Assembly (NCBI RefSeq): GCF_004331345.1
Contig: NZ_SJJZ01000005.1
Span: 186,001-250,000 of the forward strand
Source: Kribbella soli
GTDB taxonomy: Bacteria; Actinomycetota; Actinomycetes; Propionibacteriales; Kribbellaceae
Length of the DNA: 64,000 nucleotides
Direction of reading: 5' to 3'
Positions 31,999 through 41,383 of the stretch are shown in pieces. Numbering within the stretch: position 1 is the first letter of the stretch; the number at the start of each line of letters is the position of its first letter. Position numbers and translations under genes: made by a program. Under the pieces are notes generated by a model. The model saw only the letters and a list, made by a program, of their open reading frames with translations, had not been told where the DNA came from and ran no database searches.

Positions 31999-34749
31999 TC
32001 AGCGTGATACCACGAACGTGATGTAGGTGGAGTTCCCCTTGCCCGCCACACCGGAGTTCGGGCCCAAAACAACCTGCCCAGCGGGTACGTCGCGTTTGAA
32101 GAGGACCAGGCGCTGGTCGGTGGTCCCCACTGTCTCGCCAGTGCGAGTGAACGAGGACAGCCACGACGGCCACCACACGTTCTCGCCGCGGGGGTCGAAG
32201 GCGACGTACACGGTCGCCGGCCGGGTCAGGTTGAGTGTCAGGTAGTCCGGTGGTGTGGTCGCCTTGGAGTCGTCGTTGGAGCCCTGTACCAAGGCCTGAC
32301 CGTTCAACGAACCAGGCAGCTCACTGACCGTGTAGCTGCGATCCACGTAGACAGGCGCACCGACCTGAGCCTTGACGAGGTTGGTCAGCTTCTCCGGCGA
32401 CTGCACTGACACCAGGTCGCTCAGCAGCGGCGGCTCGCTCCGCGTGATGCCCAGTACCCGGTTGCCGACCGTCTTGACAGCAGACGCCGGCTGACCGGTG
32501 AGTGGTGCGAAGGTGAAGGACGACAGCGGTACGGCGACGCGCTCGAGCGTGTACGACGCGCCAGGAGCCGTCCGCAGATTGACGATGTCGGCACTGGTTC
32601 CACCGACGACGACCCGTCCGTCAGAGCCGACCACGCGGACCTGCTGGCCTGGCCAGGGGTTGCGCAGCTTCAACGTGTCGCGGCTGCCGGCCTGGATGCC
32701 GACCACGTTCGGTACGCCGTCGTGTACCTCGGTGCTGATCCGGTGCCCGCCTTCGATCTGCACAGACCCTGCCACGTCCCAGTCACGCGGCCACGCGGGC
32801 GCGACGTGGACAACCCCGTCGTACGACTGGACCAGCGCCTCCTGCAGGCCGGTTGTCAGTACGCCGCCCCACTCGTTGTAGAAGCTGCGGTTCCGGACTG
32901 CTTCCTGGCCGGTGCGGTGGACGGTGAAGCCGTTCGGGTAGATCTGGAAGTCCGCGATCCCCTTCAGCAGCAGGCGTTTCACCTCGTCCGAGAGACCGAG
33001 CCGGGCGGCCCAGGTGGAGTCCATGCCCCAGTCCTTGTCCTGCGGGTAAACCCGTTGCCGGTACGTCGCCTGCATCAACTCGGACGTCTCGTCGAACACG
33101 CCCCACGGCCAGAGCGCCTCCATCTCCGGGTTCTGCGTGTTGTGCGACTCCTCGTCGGTACCGGACCACGCCAGCACCTCCTCGCCGCCTCGCTGAACGG
33201 TCCGGAACGGCGGCAGCTTGCCCACTGCGTCTCGCAACTGCGCAGCCAGCGCCGTATCGCCACGCGATGTCGCCAGGTCGGCAACGAGGGGGAAGATGAC
33301 CCGCATCGCAGCCATGTCCGGCACCGGGTCGCTGGTGTCCCACTGCACCTCCAGAGCGTTCACGTGCTCCAGATGCAGGTAGCCGTCCGCACCAGTGGTC
33401 ATGGCCGACAGGTAGAACCGTGCCACGTCCCGCATCAGCGGGTAGCTCCGGTTCAGCAGTGCCTTGTCGCCGGTGTACCGGTACTGCTGCCAGATGTTGT
33501 TCACCAGCTCCGGCCCGCTGGTCAGGATCCGCCGTGTCCAGCTGGGCTCCTGCATGTTGTCGCAGCCGTCGCCGGTGCCGTCGTACCGCATGAACTCCGG
33601 CAGGCAGAGTCCCTCGCCGCCGATCCAGTGTGTTCGCGTCCACTCGCGCATCAGCTCGGCACGGTCCAGGTAGAACTTGAAGTACGGCGAGTTGAGCTCA
33701 CCGATCCCCGCACCGAGGTTCGCGGACACCAGCATGCGCAGGTTGAAGTGCCAGTACGAGTCCTGCGCCCAGTCCGCCTGGTCTCCCGACGACGAGAACA
33801 TCCGCACCACCGCACCATGCGTGCTCGGTACGTCGCCGCGCATCGACGCGGCCATCGTGTACAGCTGCAGTGTCCGCAGGTTCTCGACGTACTCACCGGA
33901 CCCGTCCGCCGACGTGATCCGCATCGGCGCCGCCTTCTCCCAGAACGCGTGCCACCAGGCGAGGTGATGACTGGGCGACTCGACGACAGCACGTCGCGCG
34001 GCTGCCCGCAGCTCTCCACCGCGGTACGACGGTACGCCGACCACGAGCCGGAAACTGCCGTCCGCACGAGGCCGGAACGTGAGCCGCACCGTCAACGGGT
34101 CCACCACCGACGCGGTGACGCCCTGGGCCTGTGCGGTCAAAGCAGCAACCGCACCGGTGATGCTGCCGGACGCCTCGTCGTGGAACGTCTCCGCGAGCGC
34201 AGCAATCCCACCGACTGCACTGACTGCCGGCGTGCGCCCGGCCCACAACTTCAGGTCAGCGGTCTGCACCTTCGAAGGATCCGCACCAGTCACCTCCAGA
34301 ACGAACTGGTCGGCGTCAGCACGTACGTAGGAGCGCGCAGTAAGTCCGCCACCGCTCTGCACGACCTGACCGTCGTACAGCGCCAACCGGCCGCTGTAGT
34401 CGTCGGAACGCATCAGCGAATCCAGACCGGGTACGACGAGACGCCCGGCGGACTTGAGGTCCGGGAACGTGTCCACGCGGTTGAGCTGCGCGCTGTAGCC
34501 CTTCTCGGCCCAGACCGAAGCACCGAGCACACCGTTCCCGAGCGGCATCGCCTGGTACGAGCGCCATGCCGGGCCCTCCTGGACGAGGTCGGACCGCGAC
34601 ACCAACCCTGCAGTGTCGCCTTGCAGCGCACCGTCACGCCACGCGGTCGTCCCCTGCTCAGAAGGCGCACTACTGGCAGCTGGGGCAGAGGTGGCGCCGA
34701 CAGTGAGCAACGCAATCAGCAACGGCATCGTCAATCGAAGTGCAGTCAC
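31999..34749 (-). CDS. Secreted GH95-like protein with C-terminal beta-sandwich, active site not conserved
   Basis: 916 residues. Sec signal peptide (TMPLLIALLTVGATSAPA). The early MPLGNGVLGASVW matches the opening of GH95 enzymes, and an (alpha/alpha)6-barrel region follows (~230-660). The GH95 catalytic Asn-x-Asn and SPSxSPE motifs of its neighbour are absent, so substrate and even mechanism are open. Residues ~765-916 form an extra domain (VYVDRSYTVSELPGSL, PPDYLTLNLTRPATVYVAFD) of a type found attached to many actinobacterial wall- or polysaccharide-active proteins; likely sugar binding. The GTG at 34749 overlaps the stop of the true GH95 gene (GTGA), so both are made together. A candidate new specificity on fucose-containing pectin side chains. 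Confidence 0.78.
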   Translation of the reverse strand: MTALRLTMPLLIALLTVGATSAPAASSAPSEQGTTAWRDGALQGDTAGLVSRSDLVQEGPAWRSYQAMPLGNGVLGASVWAEKGYSAQLNRVDTFPDLKSAGRLVVPGLDSLMRSDDYSGRLALYDGQVVQSGGGLTARSYVRADADQFVLEVTGADPSKVQTADLKLWAGRTPAVSAVGGIAALAETFHDEASGSITGAVAALTAQAQGVTASVVDPLTVRLTFRPRADGSFRLVVGVPSYRGGELRAAARRAVVESPSHHLAWWHAFWEKAAPMRITSADGSGEYVENLRTLQLYTMAASMRGDVPSTHGAVVRMFSSSGDQADWAQDSYWHFNLRMLVSANLGAGIGELNSPYFKFYLDRAELMREWTRTHWIGGEGLCLPEFMRYDGTGDGCDNMQEPSWTRRILTSGPELVNNIWQQYRYTGDKALLNRSYPLMRDVARFYLSAMTTGADGYLHLEHVNALEVQWDTSDPVPDMAAMRVIFPLVADLATSRGDTALAAQLRDAVGKLPPFRTVQRGGEEVLAWSGTDEESHNTQNPEMEALWPWGVFDETSELMQATYRQRVYPQDKDWGMDSTWAARLGLSDEVKRLLLKGIADFQIYPNGFTVHRTGQEAVRNRSFYNEWGGVLTTGLQEALVQSYDGVVHVAPAWPRDWDVAGSVQIEGGHRISTEVHDGVPNVVGIQAGSRDTLKLRNPWPGQQVRVVGSDGRVVVGGTSADIVNLRTAPGASYTLERVAVPLSSFTFAPLTGQPASAVKTVGNRVLGITRSEPPLLSDLVSVQSPEKLTNLVKAQVGAPVYVDRSYTVSELPGSLNGQALVQGSNDDSKATTPPDYLTLNLTRPATVYVAFDPRGENVWWPSWLSSFTRTGETVGTTDQRLVLFKRDVPAGQVVLGPNSGVAGKGNSTYITFVVSR

Positions 34750-37178
34750 GGGCGCACCTCGATGAAGTAGTCGACGCCCCGGCGGGTGCGGAACTCGACA
34801 ACGCCGTCCTCCGGGCGAGCGAAGGCCACCGGGCCGATGGACGACTTCACGTCCACCTGCGCGCCGGTCCGCAGCCGCAGCCGGTTGCCGAGCAGCGACC
34901 GGATCGTTGCCTTGGTCAACTTCCCGCCGGACCACGAGAACTCCAGGTCGAAGCCGCCGCGCGCACGCATGCCCCGCACGCTCCCGGTCGGGAACGCCGT
35001 CGGCAGACACGGGAGCAGGGCGATCTCGCCGGAGTGGCTCTGCATGATCATCTCGGTGATCCCGGAGACGCCGCCGAAGTTCCCGTCGATCTGGAACGGC
35101 GGGTGCAGGTCGAACATGTTCGGCGCGGTACGGCCAGGAGCCAGCAACTGGGTCAGGTGCTTGTACGCGTTGTCCGGCTCGAGCAGCCGGGCGCGGAGGT
35201 TGAGCTTCCACGCCAGCGACCAGCCGGCGGTCACGGCCGGACCGCGCAGTTCCAGCGACTTGCGGGCCGCGTCGGCGAGTTCCGGCGTACTGCGTGGTGT
35301 CACCTGGTCGCTGGGGAACACGGCCCACAGGTGGGAGACATGTCGACTCGTCTCCAGGGCGGCCTCCTCCCAGTCGATCAGCCACTCCTGGATCTGGCCG
35401 AGGTACCCGATCTGGATCGGTGCCAGCTTCGACCGTGCGTCCGCGGCGGCAGCGGCCATCGCGCTGTCGACACCAAGCACCGCAGTCGCTTGCCCGAACA
35501 CCTTGAACAGGTCGTGCAGGATCTCAGTGTCCATGGTCGGACCTGCGCACATGCTCACACCGACGTTGTCGTAGTCGTGGTGCTTGACCTCGGGGGAGTG
35601 CGACGGGCTGGTCACCAGCCACCCCGTCTTGGCGTCGGTCTGCAGCTGGTCGAGGAAGAACTCCACAGAGCCACGCAGGACCGGGTAGTACTTCCGCAGC
35701 ATTTCCAGGTCGCCGGTGTACTCGTACCGCTCCCAGAACAGCAGCGACAGCCACGCACCGCCGGTCGGCCAGACACCGTAGTACGCGAAGTCGACCGGTG
35801 CGGTCCCGCGCCACCCGTCCGTGTTGTGGTGCGCTACCCAGCCAGGTGCGTCGTACATGGCGGCCGCGGTGCGGGCGCCGGACTCGGAGAGCTCACCGAT
35901 CATCTGGAACAGCGGGTCCCAGCACTCCGCAAGGTTCGCCGGACCTGCCGGCCAGTAGTTCATCTCGGCGTTGATGTTGAGCGTGAACTTGGACTGCCAC
36001 TCGGGCAGCATCTTGTAGCTCCAGATGCCCTGCAGGTTCGCGGGTTGGCCCGGCGTGCGGGAGCTGGAGATCAGCAGGTACCGGCCGAACTGGTAGTACA
36101 GGGCGGCCAGCTGCGGGTCGCCGCCGTTGCGGAACGCCGTGACCCGCTGGTCGGTCGGCAGCGCGATCGAGTCCGACGTACCGAGGTCCAGATCGAGGCG
36201 GCCGAAGAGCCGTTGGTAGTCGTCCACGTGCTGGTGCCGCAGCGCGCCGTACGCCGGGCGACCGACCGCGGCCAGCGGTGCGACGGCGCGAGCGACCTGG
36301 TCCGCGCCGACGTCGAGGTAGTTGCGGTAGCTGGTGCCGACCGAGAACAGCAGCGTGACCTCGTCGGCACCGGCGACCGAGAGCTTGCCGTCAGCAACCG
36401 TCGTGCTGCCGCCGTCGGTGAACGCGCGGAGCAGCGCGCAGAACTTGACCGAACCGGTCAGTCCCTCGGCGTCGCCGCTGATCCCGTTGAGCGCCAGGGT
36501 CTGCTTGTCGTACGCCGCCGGTGTCGCGGCCTGCTCCGTGCTGTACGTCGCGTCGAACGTGAGCGCACCGCGCTGGCTGGCCGTCAGCCGCATCACCAGT
36601 ACCTGTGCGGGATGGCTGACGAACACCTCCCGCGTGTAGCGCACCCCTGCGTGCTCGTAGCTGACCGACGTGATCGCCGTGGTCAGGTCGAGCTCCCGCC
36701 GGTATGCCGTGACCGCGGTCGCGTCGACGCCCGGAAAGGCCAGCGAAAGGTAGCCGACCGGCTGGTACTGCATCTGCTCGTGCGGGAGTCCCATGAAGTG
36801 CTCGTCGGCGAGGTTCTGCGCGTCGAGGTACTTCTCCTCGGCGATCAGCCGCCGGATCTCCGGGAGGACGTCCTTGCCGACCGGGTCGTCGTACTGGTGC
36901 GGACCACCGGCCCAGATCGAGTCCTCGTTCAGCTGCAGCTGCTCGGTCGCGGTGCCGCCGTACACCATGGCACCGAGGCGGCCGTTGCCGATGGCAAGTG
37001 CCTGGAGCCACTCGGTGGCGGGCTGGGTGTACCAGAGCTTCAGCGGGTTGGTGTCGCTGCCGGGCGGTGAGTCGACGGCGCCGGCGGTCAGGGGATTGGT
37101 GAGCGAGCCGGCGACGACTGCGGTGCCGGCCGCGGCGCCGGCGGTCCTGAGGACCTGGCGGCGGGTGTACTGGGTCAT
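34746..37178 (-). CDS. Alpha-L-fucosidase, glycoside hydrolase family 95, Tat-exported
   Basis: 810 residues. Twin-arginine signal YTRRQVLRTAG. GH95 inverting fucosidase (or L-galactosidase) with all four catalytic-site residues by comparison with bifidobacterial AfcA: Asn401 and Asn403 (LNINAEMNYW), general acid Glu530 (SPSHSPE) and Asp698 (FQIDGNFGG). The N-terminal beta-sandwich opens with LAIGNGRLGAMVYGG. ATG 37178 was chosen because GGGAG precedes it and a signal peptide follows. It overlaps the fuconolactonase stop (ATGA). The pairing with a fuconolactonase-like amidohydrolase supports L-fucose, or the L-galactose found in RG-II chain A, as product. Confidence 0.94.
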   Translation of the reverse strand: MTQYTRRQVLRTAGAAAGTAVVAGSLTNPLTAGAVDSPPGSDTNPLKLWYTQPATEWLQALAIGNGRLGAMVYGGTATEQLQLNEDSIWAGGPHQYDDPVGKDVLPEIRRLIAEEKYLDAQNLADEHFMGLPHEQMQYQPVGYLSLAFPGVDATAVTAYRRELDLTTAITSVSYEHAGVRYTREVFVSHPAQVLVMRLTASQRGALTFDATYSTEQAATPAAYDKQTLALNGISGDAEGLTGSVKFCALLRAFTDGGSTTVADGKLSVAGADEVTLLFSVGTSYRNYLDVGADQVARAVAPLAAVGRPAYGALRHQHVDDYQRLFGRLDLDLGTSDSIALPTDQRVTAFRNGGDPQLAALYYQFGRYLLISSSRTPGQPANLQGIWSYKMLPEWQSKFTLNINAEMNYWPAGPANLAECWDPLFQMIGELSESGARTAAAMYDAPGWVAHHNTDGWRGTAPVDFAYYGVWPTGGAWLSLLFWERYEYTGDLEMLRKYYPVLRGSVEFFLDQLQTDAKTGWLVTSPSHSPEVKHHDYDNVGVSMCAGPTMDTEILHDLFKVFGQATAVLGVDSAMAAAAADARSKLAPIQIGYLGQIQEWLIDWEEAALETSRHVSHLWAVFPSDQVTPRSTPELADAARKSLELRGPAVTAGWSLAWKLNLRARLLEPDNAYKHLTQLLAPGRTAPNMFDLHPPFQIDGNFGGVSGITEMIMQSHSGEIALLPCLPTAFPTGSVRGMRARGGFDLEFSWSGGKLTKATIRSLLGNRLRLRTGAQVDVKSSIGPVAFARPEDGVVEFRTRRGVDYFIEVRP

Positions 37179-37939
37179 GGGGCGGTCTCCCTGGAGCGGT
37201 AGATGCGCTGGGCGGTGCCACGGAACACGTCGTTGTGCGTGGCGGGTGGCAGCAGTGCGGTGGTACGGCGGATCACCTCGGCGCGGGTGGCGGCCAGCGT
37301 GCACACGGGCCAGTCCGAGCCGAACAGCAACCGTTCACTGCCGAAGAGTTCGAGGGCGACGTCGACCAGTGCGCGGAGGTCGTCGGTCGCGAGGTGGGCG
37401 GTGCCGGAGAGCTTGACGGTCACGTTCGGGCACTCGGCGAGGGCCTGCATCCCGGACCGCCACTCGGCGGTCGCAGCTGTCGGATTGCCGAGGTGGTCGA
37501 GAACGAGACGGGCGTCCGGTACGGCGGAAGCAAGCCGGGCGGCACCGATGAGGGCGGAGGGGCGGAGCAGGAGGTCGATAGCGAGGCCGGCGTCGGCGGC
37601 GGCCCGCACTCCGCGCACATGCGCGGGAGCTGTCAGCAGGTCGGGATCGGTCTGGTCGACCGGTGGACTGCGCACACCGACGAGCAGCGGGTCGTCCGGC
37701 AGCCGGTCCGGGAAGTCGAGCAGATCGAACCAGCCCACCACGCCAACCACAGCCGGGCTCTGCTCAGCCAGCGCCAGCAGATCAACCACCTCGGCCGGAT
37801 CAGCATCCGCCTGCACCAGCACCAGTTGGCCGTCAGCTACACCAGAGAGGGTGAAGTTGCGGCGGAGGGGGTGGTCGGGAGCCAGCCAGGGGAGGCGGCG
37901 TCGGGTCAGGTCCCAGACGTGGACGTGGGCGTCAATCAT
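37175..37939 (-). CDS. Amidohydrolase-2 family lactonase, L-fuconolactonase-like
   Basis: 254 residues, cytoplasmic TIM barrel of the COG3618 type. Metal-site HVH at residues 4-6 (IDAHVHVWDL), a His in VLDHLGNP, and FGSDWPV with the late metal-binding Asp. Relatives hydrolyse L-fucono- or L-rhamnono-lactones formed after dehydrogenation of 6-deoxy sugars. The overlap with the GH95 fucosidase gene downstream and 8-bp overlap with the regulator upstream make an L-fucose oxidative route the best guess. The required fucose dehydrogenase is not adjacent; the SDR at 50581-51327 is a possible partner. Confidence 0.88.
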   Translation of the reverse strand: MIDAHVHVWDLTRRRLPWLAPDHPLRRNFTLSGVADGQLVLVQADADPAEVVDLLALAEQSPAVVGVVGWFDLLDFPDRLPDDPLLVGVRSPPVDQTDPDLLTAPAHVRGVRAAADAGLAIDLLLRPSALIGAARLASAVPDARLVLDHLGNPTAATAEWRSGMQALAECPNVTVKLSGTAHLATDDLRALVDVALELFGSERLLFGSDWPVCTLAATRAEVIRRTTALLPPATHNDVFRGTAQRIYRSRETAP

Positions 37940-39047
37940 GGTGGCCGGCTGGTCTGGTGATGGAGCTTTCGCCGCGGGCGTGAGCGGCGAACAGGCGGGC
38001 GGAGTCCTCGGGGTCGGTGCCGGCGAGCACCTCGATCAGGTCCAGGTGACGGCGTGCCATCAGACCCCAGTCGCCGGCGTACATCGCGTTCGACACCACC
38101 TGCAGGCTCCACAGCGCCGGCTCCAGGGTCCGCCACACGCGCAGCAGCATCGAGTTGCCGCTGGTCGCCAGCACCTGCCGGTGGAACCGCAGGTCCGCCT
38201 CGCGGAACGCGCCGATGTCGTGGTGGCCGGCTGCCTCGATCATCCGCTGCACCTCGATCCGGAGCAGGTCCAGCTCCTCCGGCGGCGCGTGCCCGGTCGC
38301 CCGGCGCGCAGCAGCGGACTCGAGCAGTACGCGGACCTCCCGCGCCTCCCGGGCCTCGACCTGCGAGATCTCGGTGACGAAGTTCCCCAGCCGCGGCCGG
38401 TACGTGACGAGTCCTTCGTGGGCCAGCCGCCGTACCGCCTCCCGGGCCGGGGTCTGGCTGGTGCCGAGCACCCGGGCGATCTCGGACTCGACCACACGCA
38501 TCCCAGGCGCCAGCTCGCCGGACAGGATCCAGCCGCGGATCGCCTCGTGCACTCGATCGGACAGCAACTCTGGGTCACTGGGCGGCGGCGGAGCGGGATG
38601 GCCGGTCGCCACACTAATTCCAGCACCGGAGCGGTAGTGCTGGACCTCCTCCCGGCGCCGCCGCGAGACCGTCGACTGCGAGACGCCGTACGCCGCCGCC
38701 AGCTCGCGGGTCGAGGGGCGATGTCCGGAATCGGCCATCGATGTTGTCGCAACGGCACCTAATTGCACCCGGTCGACCATTCGCGGCCGTCCGCTGCGCA
38801 TCCCGTCGTCGAGGCCGGCCATGCCCATCCGGAGGAACCTCCGGCGCCATTTGCCGACCGTGCCCGGGGTGACCTCGAGCAGGTCCGCGACCGCCTTGTT
38901 CGAGCGTCCCTCGGCGCTGGCCAGCACGATCCGGGCCCGCAGCCGCATCGCGGCACTGGTCCGCGGGGCGGCCGCGAGCTGGCTGAGCGCGGTCCGCTCG
39001 GGCACCGACAAGGTCAGCGGCGACTTCGGTCTTCCGGCATCGGGCAT
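37932..39047 (-). CDS. Hybrid regulator: IS630-transposase-type HTH region fused to GntR/FadR-family regulator
   Basis: 371 residues from ATG 39047. Residues ~20-90 match the N-terminal DNA-binding region of IS630-type transposases (RARIVLASAEGRSNKAVADL, GTVGKWRRRF, GLDDGMRSGRPR). Residues ~107-130 add the second HTH of that family (TRELAAAYGVSQSTVSR). Residues ~160-226 are a GntR winged helix (VESEIARVLGTSQTPAREAV) and ~230-365 an FCD effector domain with metal ligands in DLRFH, RRHLD and AAHA. No catalytic transposase domain is present. It heads the fuconolactonase/GH95 operon and diverges from the ABC/GH141-like operon, so it probably controls both. Confidence 0.88.
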   Translation of the reverse strand: MPDAGRPKSPLTLSVPERTALSQLAAAPRTSAAMRLRARIVLASAEGRSNKAVADLLEVTPGTVGKWRRRFLRMGMAGLDDGMRSGRPRMVDRVQLGAVATTSMADSGHRPSTRELAAAYGVSQSTVSRRRREEVQHYRSGAGISVATGHPAPPPPSDPELLSDRVHEAIRGWILSGELAPGMRVVESEIARVLGTSQTPAREAVRRLAHEGLVTYRPRLGNFVTEISQVEAREAREVRVLLESAAARRATGHAPPEELDLLRIEVQRMIEAAGHHDIGAFREADLRFHRQVLATSGNSMLLRVWRTLEPALWSLQVVSNAMYAGDWGLMARRHLDLIEVLAGTDPEDSARLFAAHARGESSITRPAGHHD

Positions 39048-39125
39048 GGCTGCATGGTGACCCGGTTCACAACGTTCTGCCAACCCCATATGGCACGGAC
39101 TTCTGACTCATAACGTCCACTTTGC

Positions 39126-39135
39126 CGTTTAAACG
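39126..39135. promoter_or_regulatory. Palindrome CGTTTAAACG, candidate operator of the hybrid GntR regulator
   Basis: A perfect 10-bp palindrome directly abutting the TTGACA at 39136 in the 177-bp divergent intergenic region. AACGT also recurs nearby (39113-39117). Its position suits repression of the long rightward operon. Confidence 0.5.
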
Positions 39136-39165
39136 TTGACACTTGAGCGTCGCGCTCTGCATCGT
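39136..39165 (+). promoter_or_regulatory. Probable promoter of the ABC/GH141-like operon
   Basis: A consensus -35 TTGACA at 39136-39141. The -10 is weak: CATCGT at 39160-39165 (18-bp spacer) is the best match. The start codon is 60 bp further on, with GAGGA before it. Confidence 0.45.
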
Positions 39166-39224
39166 CACTCGATAACGACGCCCGGCCGCCCCCGAAGCCG
39201 GGACGATCCGAGGAGGACCCGGAA

Positions 39225-40517
39225 ATGGCTCGTTCGGTACAGCGCACCCCAGGACGCAATCCACGGCGCACGCTAAGCCTGCTGACATCTGTCGTGATCC
39301 TGGTGGGCGCGGCGGGCTGCGGTGGCGGCTTCAGCGACGACAAGGGTGCTGCTGGTGACAGCACCGGCGAAGTGCGGATGCTGGTCAACATCACTCCCAA
39401 CCTGACCAAGAGCTACTGGGAGGGCCTGGTCAAGCCCTTCGAGGAGGCCAACCCGGGCGTCGACGTGAAGATCGAGGCGCCGACCGGTTCGGGCGTCACG
39501 GACACGCTGCCGCAGCTGCTCGCGGCCGGCAACGCCCCGGATGTCGTCGAGACGCTGATGGCCGACAAGGTGCTGGCGCCGCAGATGCTCGACCTGACCG
39601 ACCAGGCGTGGACCAAGGACACCCCGCTGGTGGAGCAGGCCTCGCTGGACGGCAAGGTGTACACGGTCGGTGTCGGCCAGCAGGCGCAGTCGCTGGTGTT
39701 CTACAACAAGGACGCCTTCGCCAAGGCCGGCATCAGCGCCCCGCCGAAGAACCTCGACGAGCTGACCGCGGCCATGGGCAAGCTCAAGGCGGCCGGCTAC
39801 CTGCCGCTGCAGACAGCCGGCGACTACGTGACCGGTCTGCAGCTGCTGCAGCTCAGCGACCCGTCGATCGCCACCAAGTACCCGGACTGGTACCAGCAGG
39901 TCAGCTCGAAGCAGGCCAAGGTCGGCGAGACGCTGCGGCCGCTGCTGGAGCGCTACGAGTCCTGGATCAAGAGCGGGTACGTCGACAAGAACGCGCTCGG
40001 TCTGAAGGACGTCGGCGCGCAGACCAACTTCCTGTCCGGCAAGGCCGGCATGTACATCATGGGCAGCTGGTTCGTGCGGACCGCCGACGACGCGAAGCCG
40101 AAGTTCGACCTCGGCGTGTTCGCGGCGCCGACCGAGGCGGGGCAGCCCTCGCCGGGTCCGCAGGGTGTCACGATGGCCGCGCCGTACATGGTGCTGAAGT
40201 CGACCAAGCAGCGTGACCTCTCGGTGAAGCTGGTGCAGTGGCTGGTCACGGACAAGACCGCCGTCCAGAGCCAGCTCGCGCAGGACGGCAACTTCCGCAA
40301 GGGCTACACCGACAAGCTGTCGCCGCTCGGCAAGCAGGTGCAGGACATCCTCGACCAGGCGCCGAAGCAGGTCGCCCAGGGTGAGGGGTACGGCGCCAAC
40401 ACGCTGCCGCAGGGCTTCAACGGCGAGTGGAACAAGGCGGTCCAGAGCCTCTACACGGGGAAGAGTGCGAAGGACGTCGCTACCCGCATCGACAGCTGGA
40501 TGGGCTCGAAATCGTGA
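39225..40517 (+). CDS. ABC importer 1: extracellular sugar-binding lipoprotein
   Basis: 430 residues. A signal peptide ending in a lipobox (VGAAGC, lipidated Cys32) anchors it outside the membrane. Family-1 type solute-binding fold: KSYWEGLVKPFEEANPGVDV, then SLVFYNKDAFAKAGI and GKAGMYIMGSW. It delivers oligosaccharides to the two permeases encoded immediately downstream (GTGA and ATGA overlaps). First gene of a 12-gene run that includes three GH141-like proteins, so the cargo is probably a pectin or rhamnogalacturonan oligomer. Upstream lie a TTGACA promoter and a CGTTTAAACG palindrome likely read by the divergent hybrid regulator. Confidence 0.94.
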   Translation: MARSVQRTPGRNPRRTLSLLTSVVILVGAAGCGGGFSDDKGAAGDSTGEVRMLVNITPNLTKSYWEGLVKPFEEANPGVDVKIEAPTGSGVTDTLPQLLAAGNAPDVVETLMADKVLAPQMLDLTDQAWTKDTPLVEQASLDGKVYTVGVGQQAQSLVFYNKDAFAKAGISAPPKNLDELTAAMGKLKAAGYLPLQTAGDYVTGLQLLQLSDPSIATKYPDWYQQVSSKQAKVGETLRPLLERYESWIKSGYVDKNALGLKDVGAQTNFLSGKAGMYIMGSWFVRTADDAKPKFDLGVFAAPTEAGQPSPGPQGVTMAAPYMVLKSTKQRDLSVKLVQWLVTDKTAVQSQLAQDGNFRKGYTDKLSPLGKQVQDILDQAPKQVAQGEGYGANTLPQGFNGEWNKAVQSLYTGKSAKDVATRIDSWMGSKS

Positions 40518-41383
40518 GAGCCCGCCTGACGACCCTCAGTATGGTCGGCCCGGCGCTGGTGCTGTTCGTCGTCATGCTGGTCGTCCCGGTCTGCCTGTCG
40601 CTCTACCTCAGCCTGACCGACTGGGACGGCTACAGCGCGAACCCGGCCTTCGTCGGCCTGAAGAACTACGTGAACCTGACGCACAGCGCCGAGGCGATCC
40701 GGGCGGGCTGGGTGACGCTGCTGATCGCTGCCGTCGGCACTGTCCTGCTCAGCGTGTTCGGACTCGGGTTCGCCCTGCTGGTGAACGGTGCGTCCCGGCT
40801 GAACGCGTTCTTCCGCATCGTGCTGTTCTACCCGCACGTGCTGAGCGCACTGGTCGTCGGATTCCTGTGGAGCGCAGTGCTCGGTACGTCGGGTGTCGTC
40901 AACGGCTGGCTCACGTCGAAGGGCGCCGAGGTACTGCCGTTCCTCTCAGACCCGAAGTGGGCTCTCGCGAGTCTCATCGCCGTACTGGTGTGGGCCGGGT
41001 TCGGTGTGAACGTAGTGCTCTACCTGGCCGGGCTGCAGACGGTGTCGAAGGACCTGCTGGAAGCGGCCCGCATCGACGGTGCGTCGAAGCGGCAGACGTT
41101 CTTCAACGTCACACTGCCTGCGTTGGCGCCTGTGGTGACGGTGAACCTCGTGCTGTCGCTGGTGACGTTGCTGAAGACGTACGACCTCGTGGTGTCGCTG
41201 ACAGGAGGTGGCCCGGCTGGGTCCACCCAGACCGCGGCGTACCTGATCCTGTGGGACTCGTTCCACAACAACGCGCTCGGGTTCGGCTCGGCGCAGAGCG
41301 TCGTACTGATGGTCATCACCGCAGGTCTTGCCCTGACCGTCGCTCGGCTGCGAGCGCGTGCTGACCGAGGGGTGCAGGCATGA
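40514..41383 (+). CDS. ABC importer 1: permease (MalF/UgpA type)
   Basis: 289 residues with six predicted membrane segments (first: TTLSMVGPALVLFVVMLVVP). The EAA loop that docks the ATPase is EAARIDGASKRQTFFNVTLP. It pairs with the next gene to form the CUT1 channel. The GTG at 40514 overlaps the stop of the binding protein; the longer in-frame start is only antisense-like coding overlap. Confidence 0.95.
   Translation: MRARLTTLSMVGPALVLFVVMLVVPVCLSLYLSLTDWDGYSANPAFVGLKNYVNLTHSAEAIRAGWVTLLIAAVGTVLLSVFGLGFALLVNGASRLNAFFRIVLFYPHVLSALVVGFLWSAVLGTSGVVNGWLTSKGAEVLPFLSDPKWALASLIAVLVWAGFGVNVVLYLAGLQTVSKDLLEAARIDGASKRQTFFNVTLPALAPVVTVNLVLSLVTLLKTYDLVVSLTGGGPAGSTQTAAYLILWDSFHNNALGFGSAQSVVLMVITAGLALTVARLRARADRGVQA

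Noticed and set aside
31999..35385. 1128-codon version of the GH95-like protein
   Set aside because: The first ~210 codons overlap the GH95 gene in another frame; the GTG at 34749 with a signal peptide and stop overlap is convincing.
37932..39047. IS630 insertion sequence
   Set aside because: Only the DNA-binding region is present, fused in frame to GntR; no DDE domain, terminal inverted repeats or TA duplication seen.
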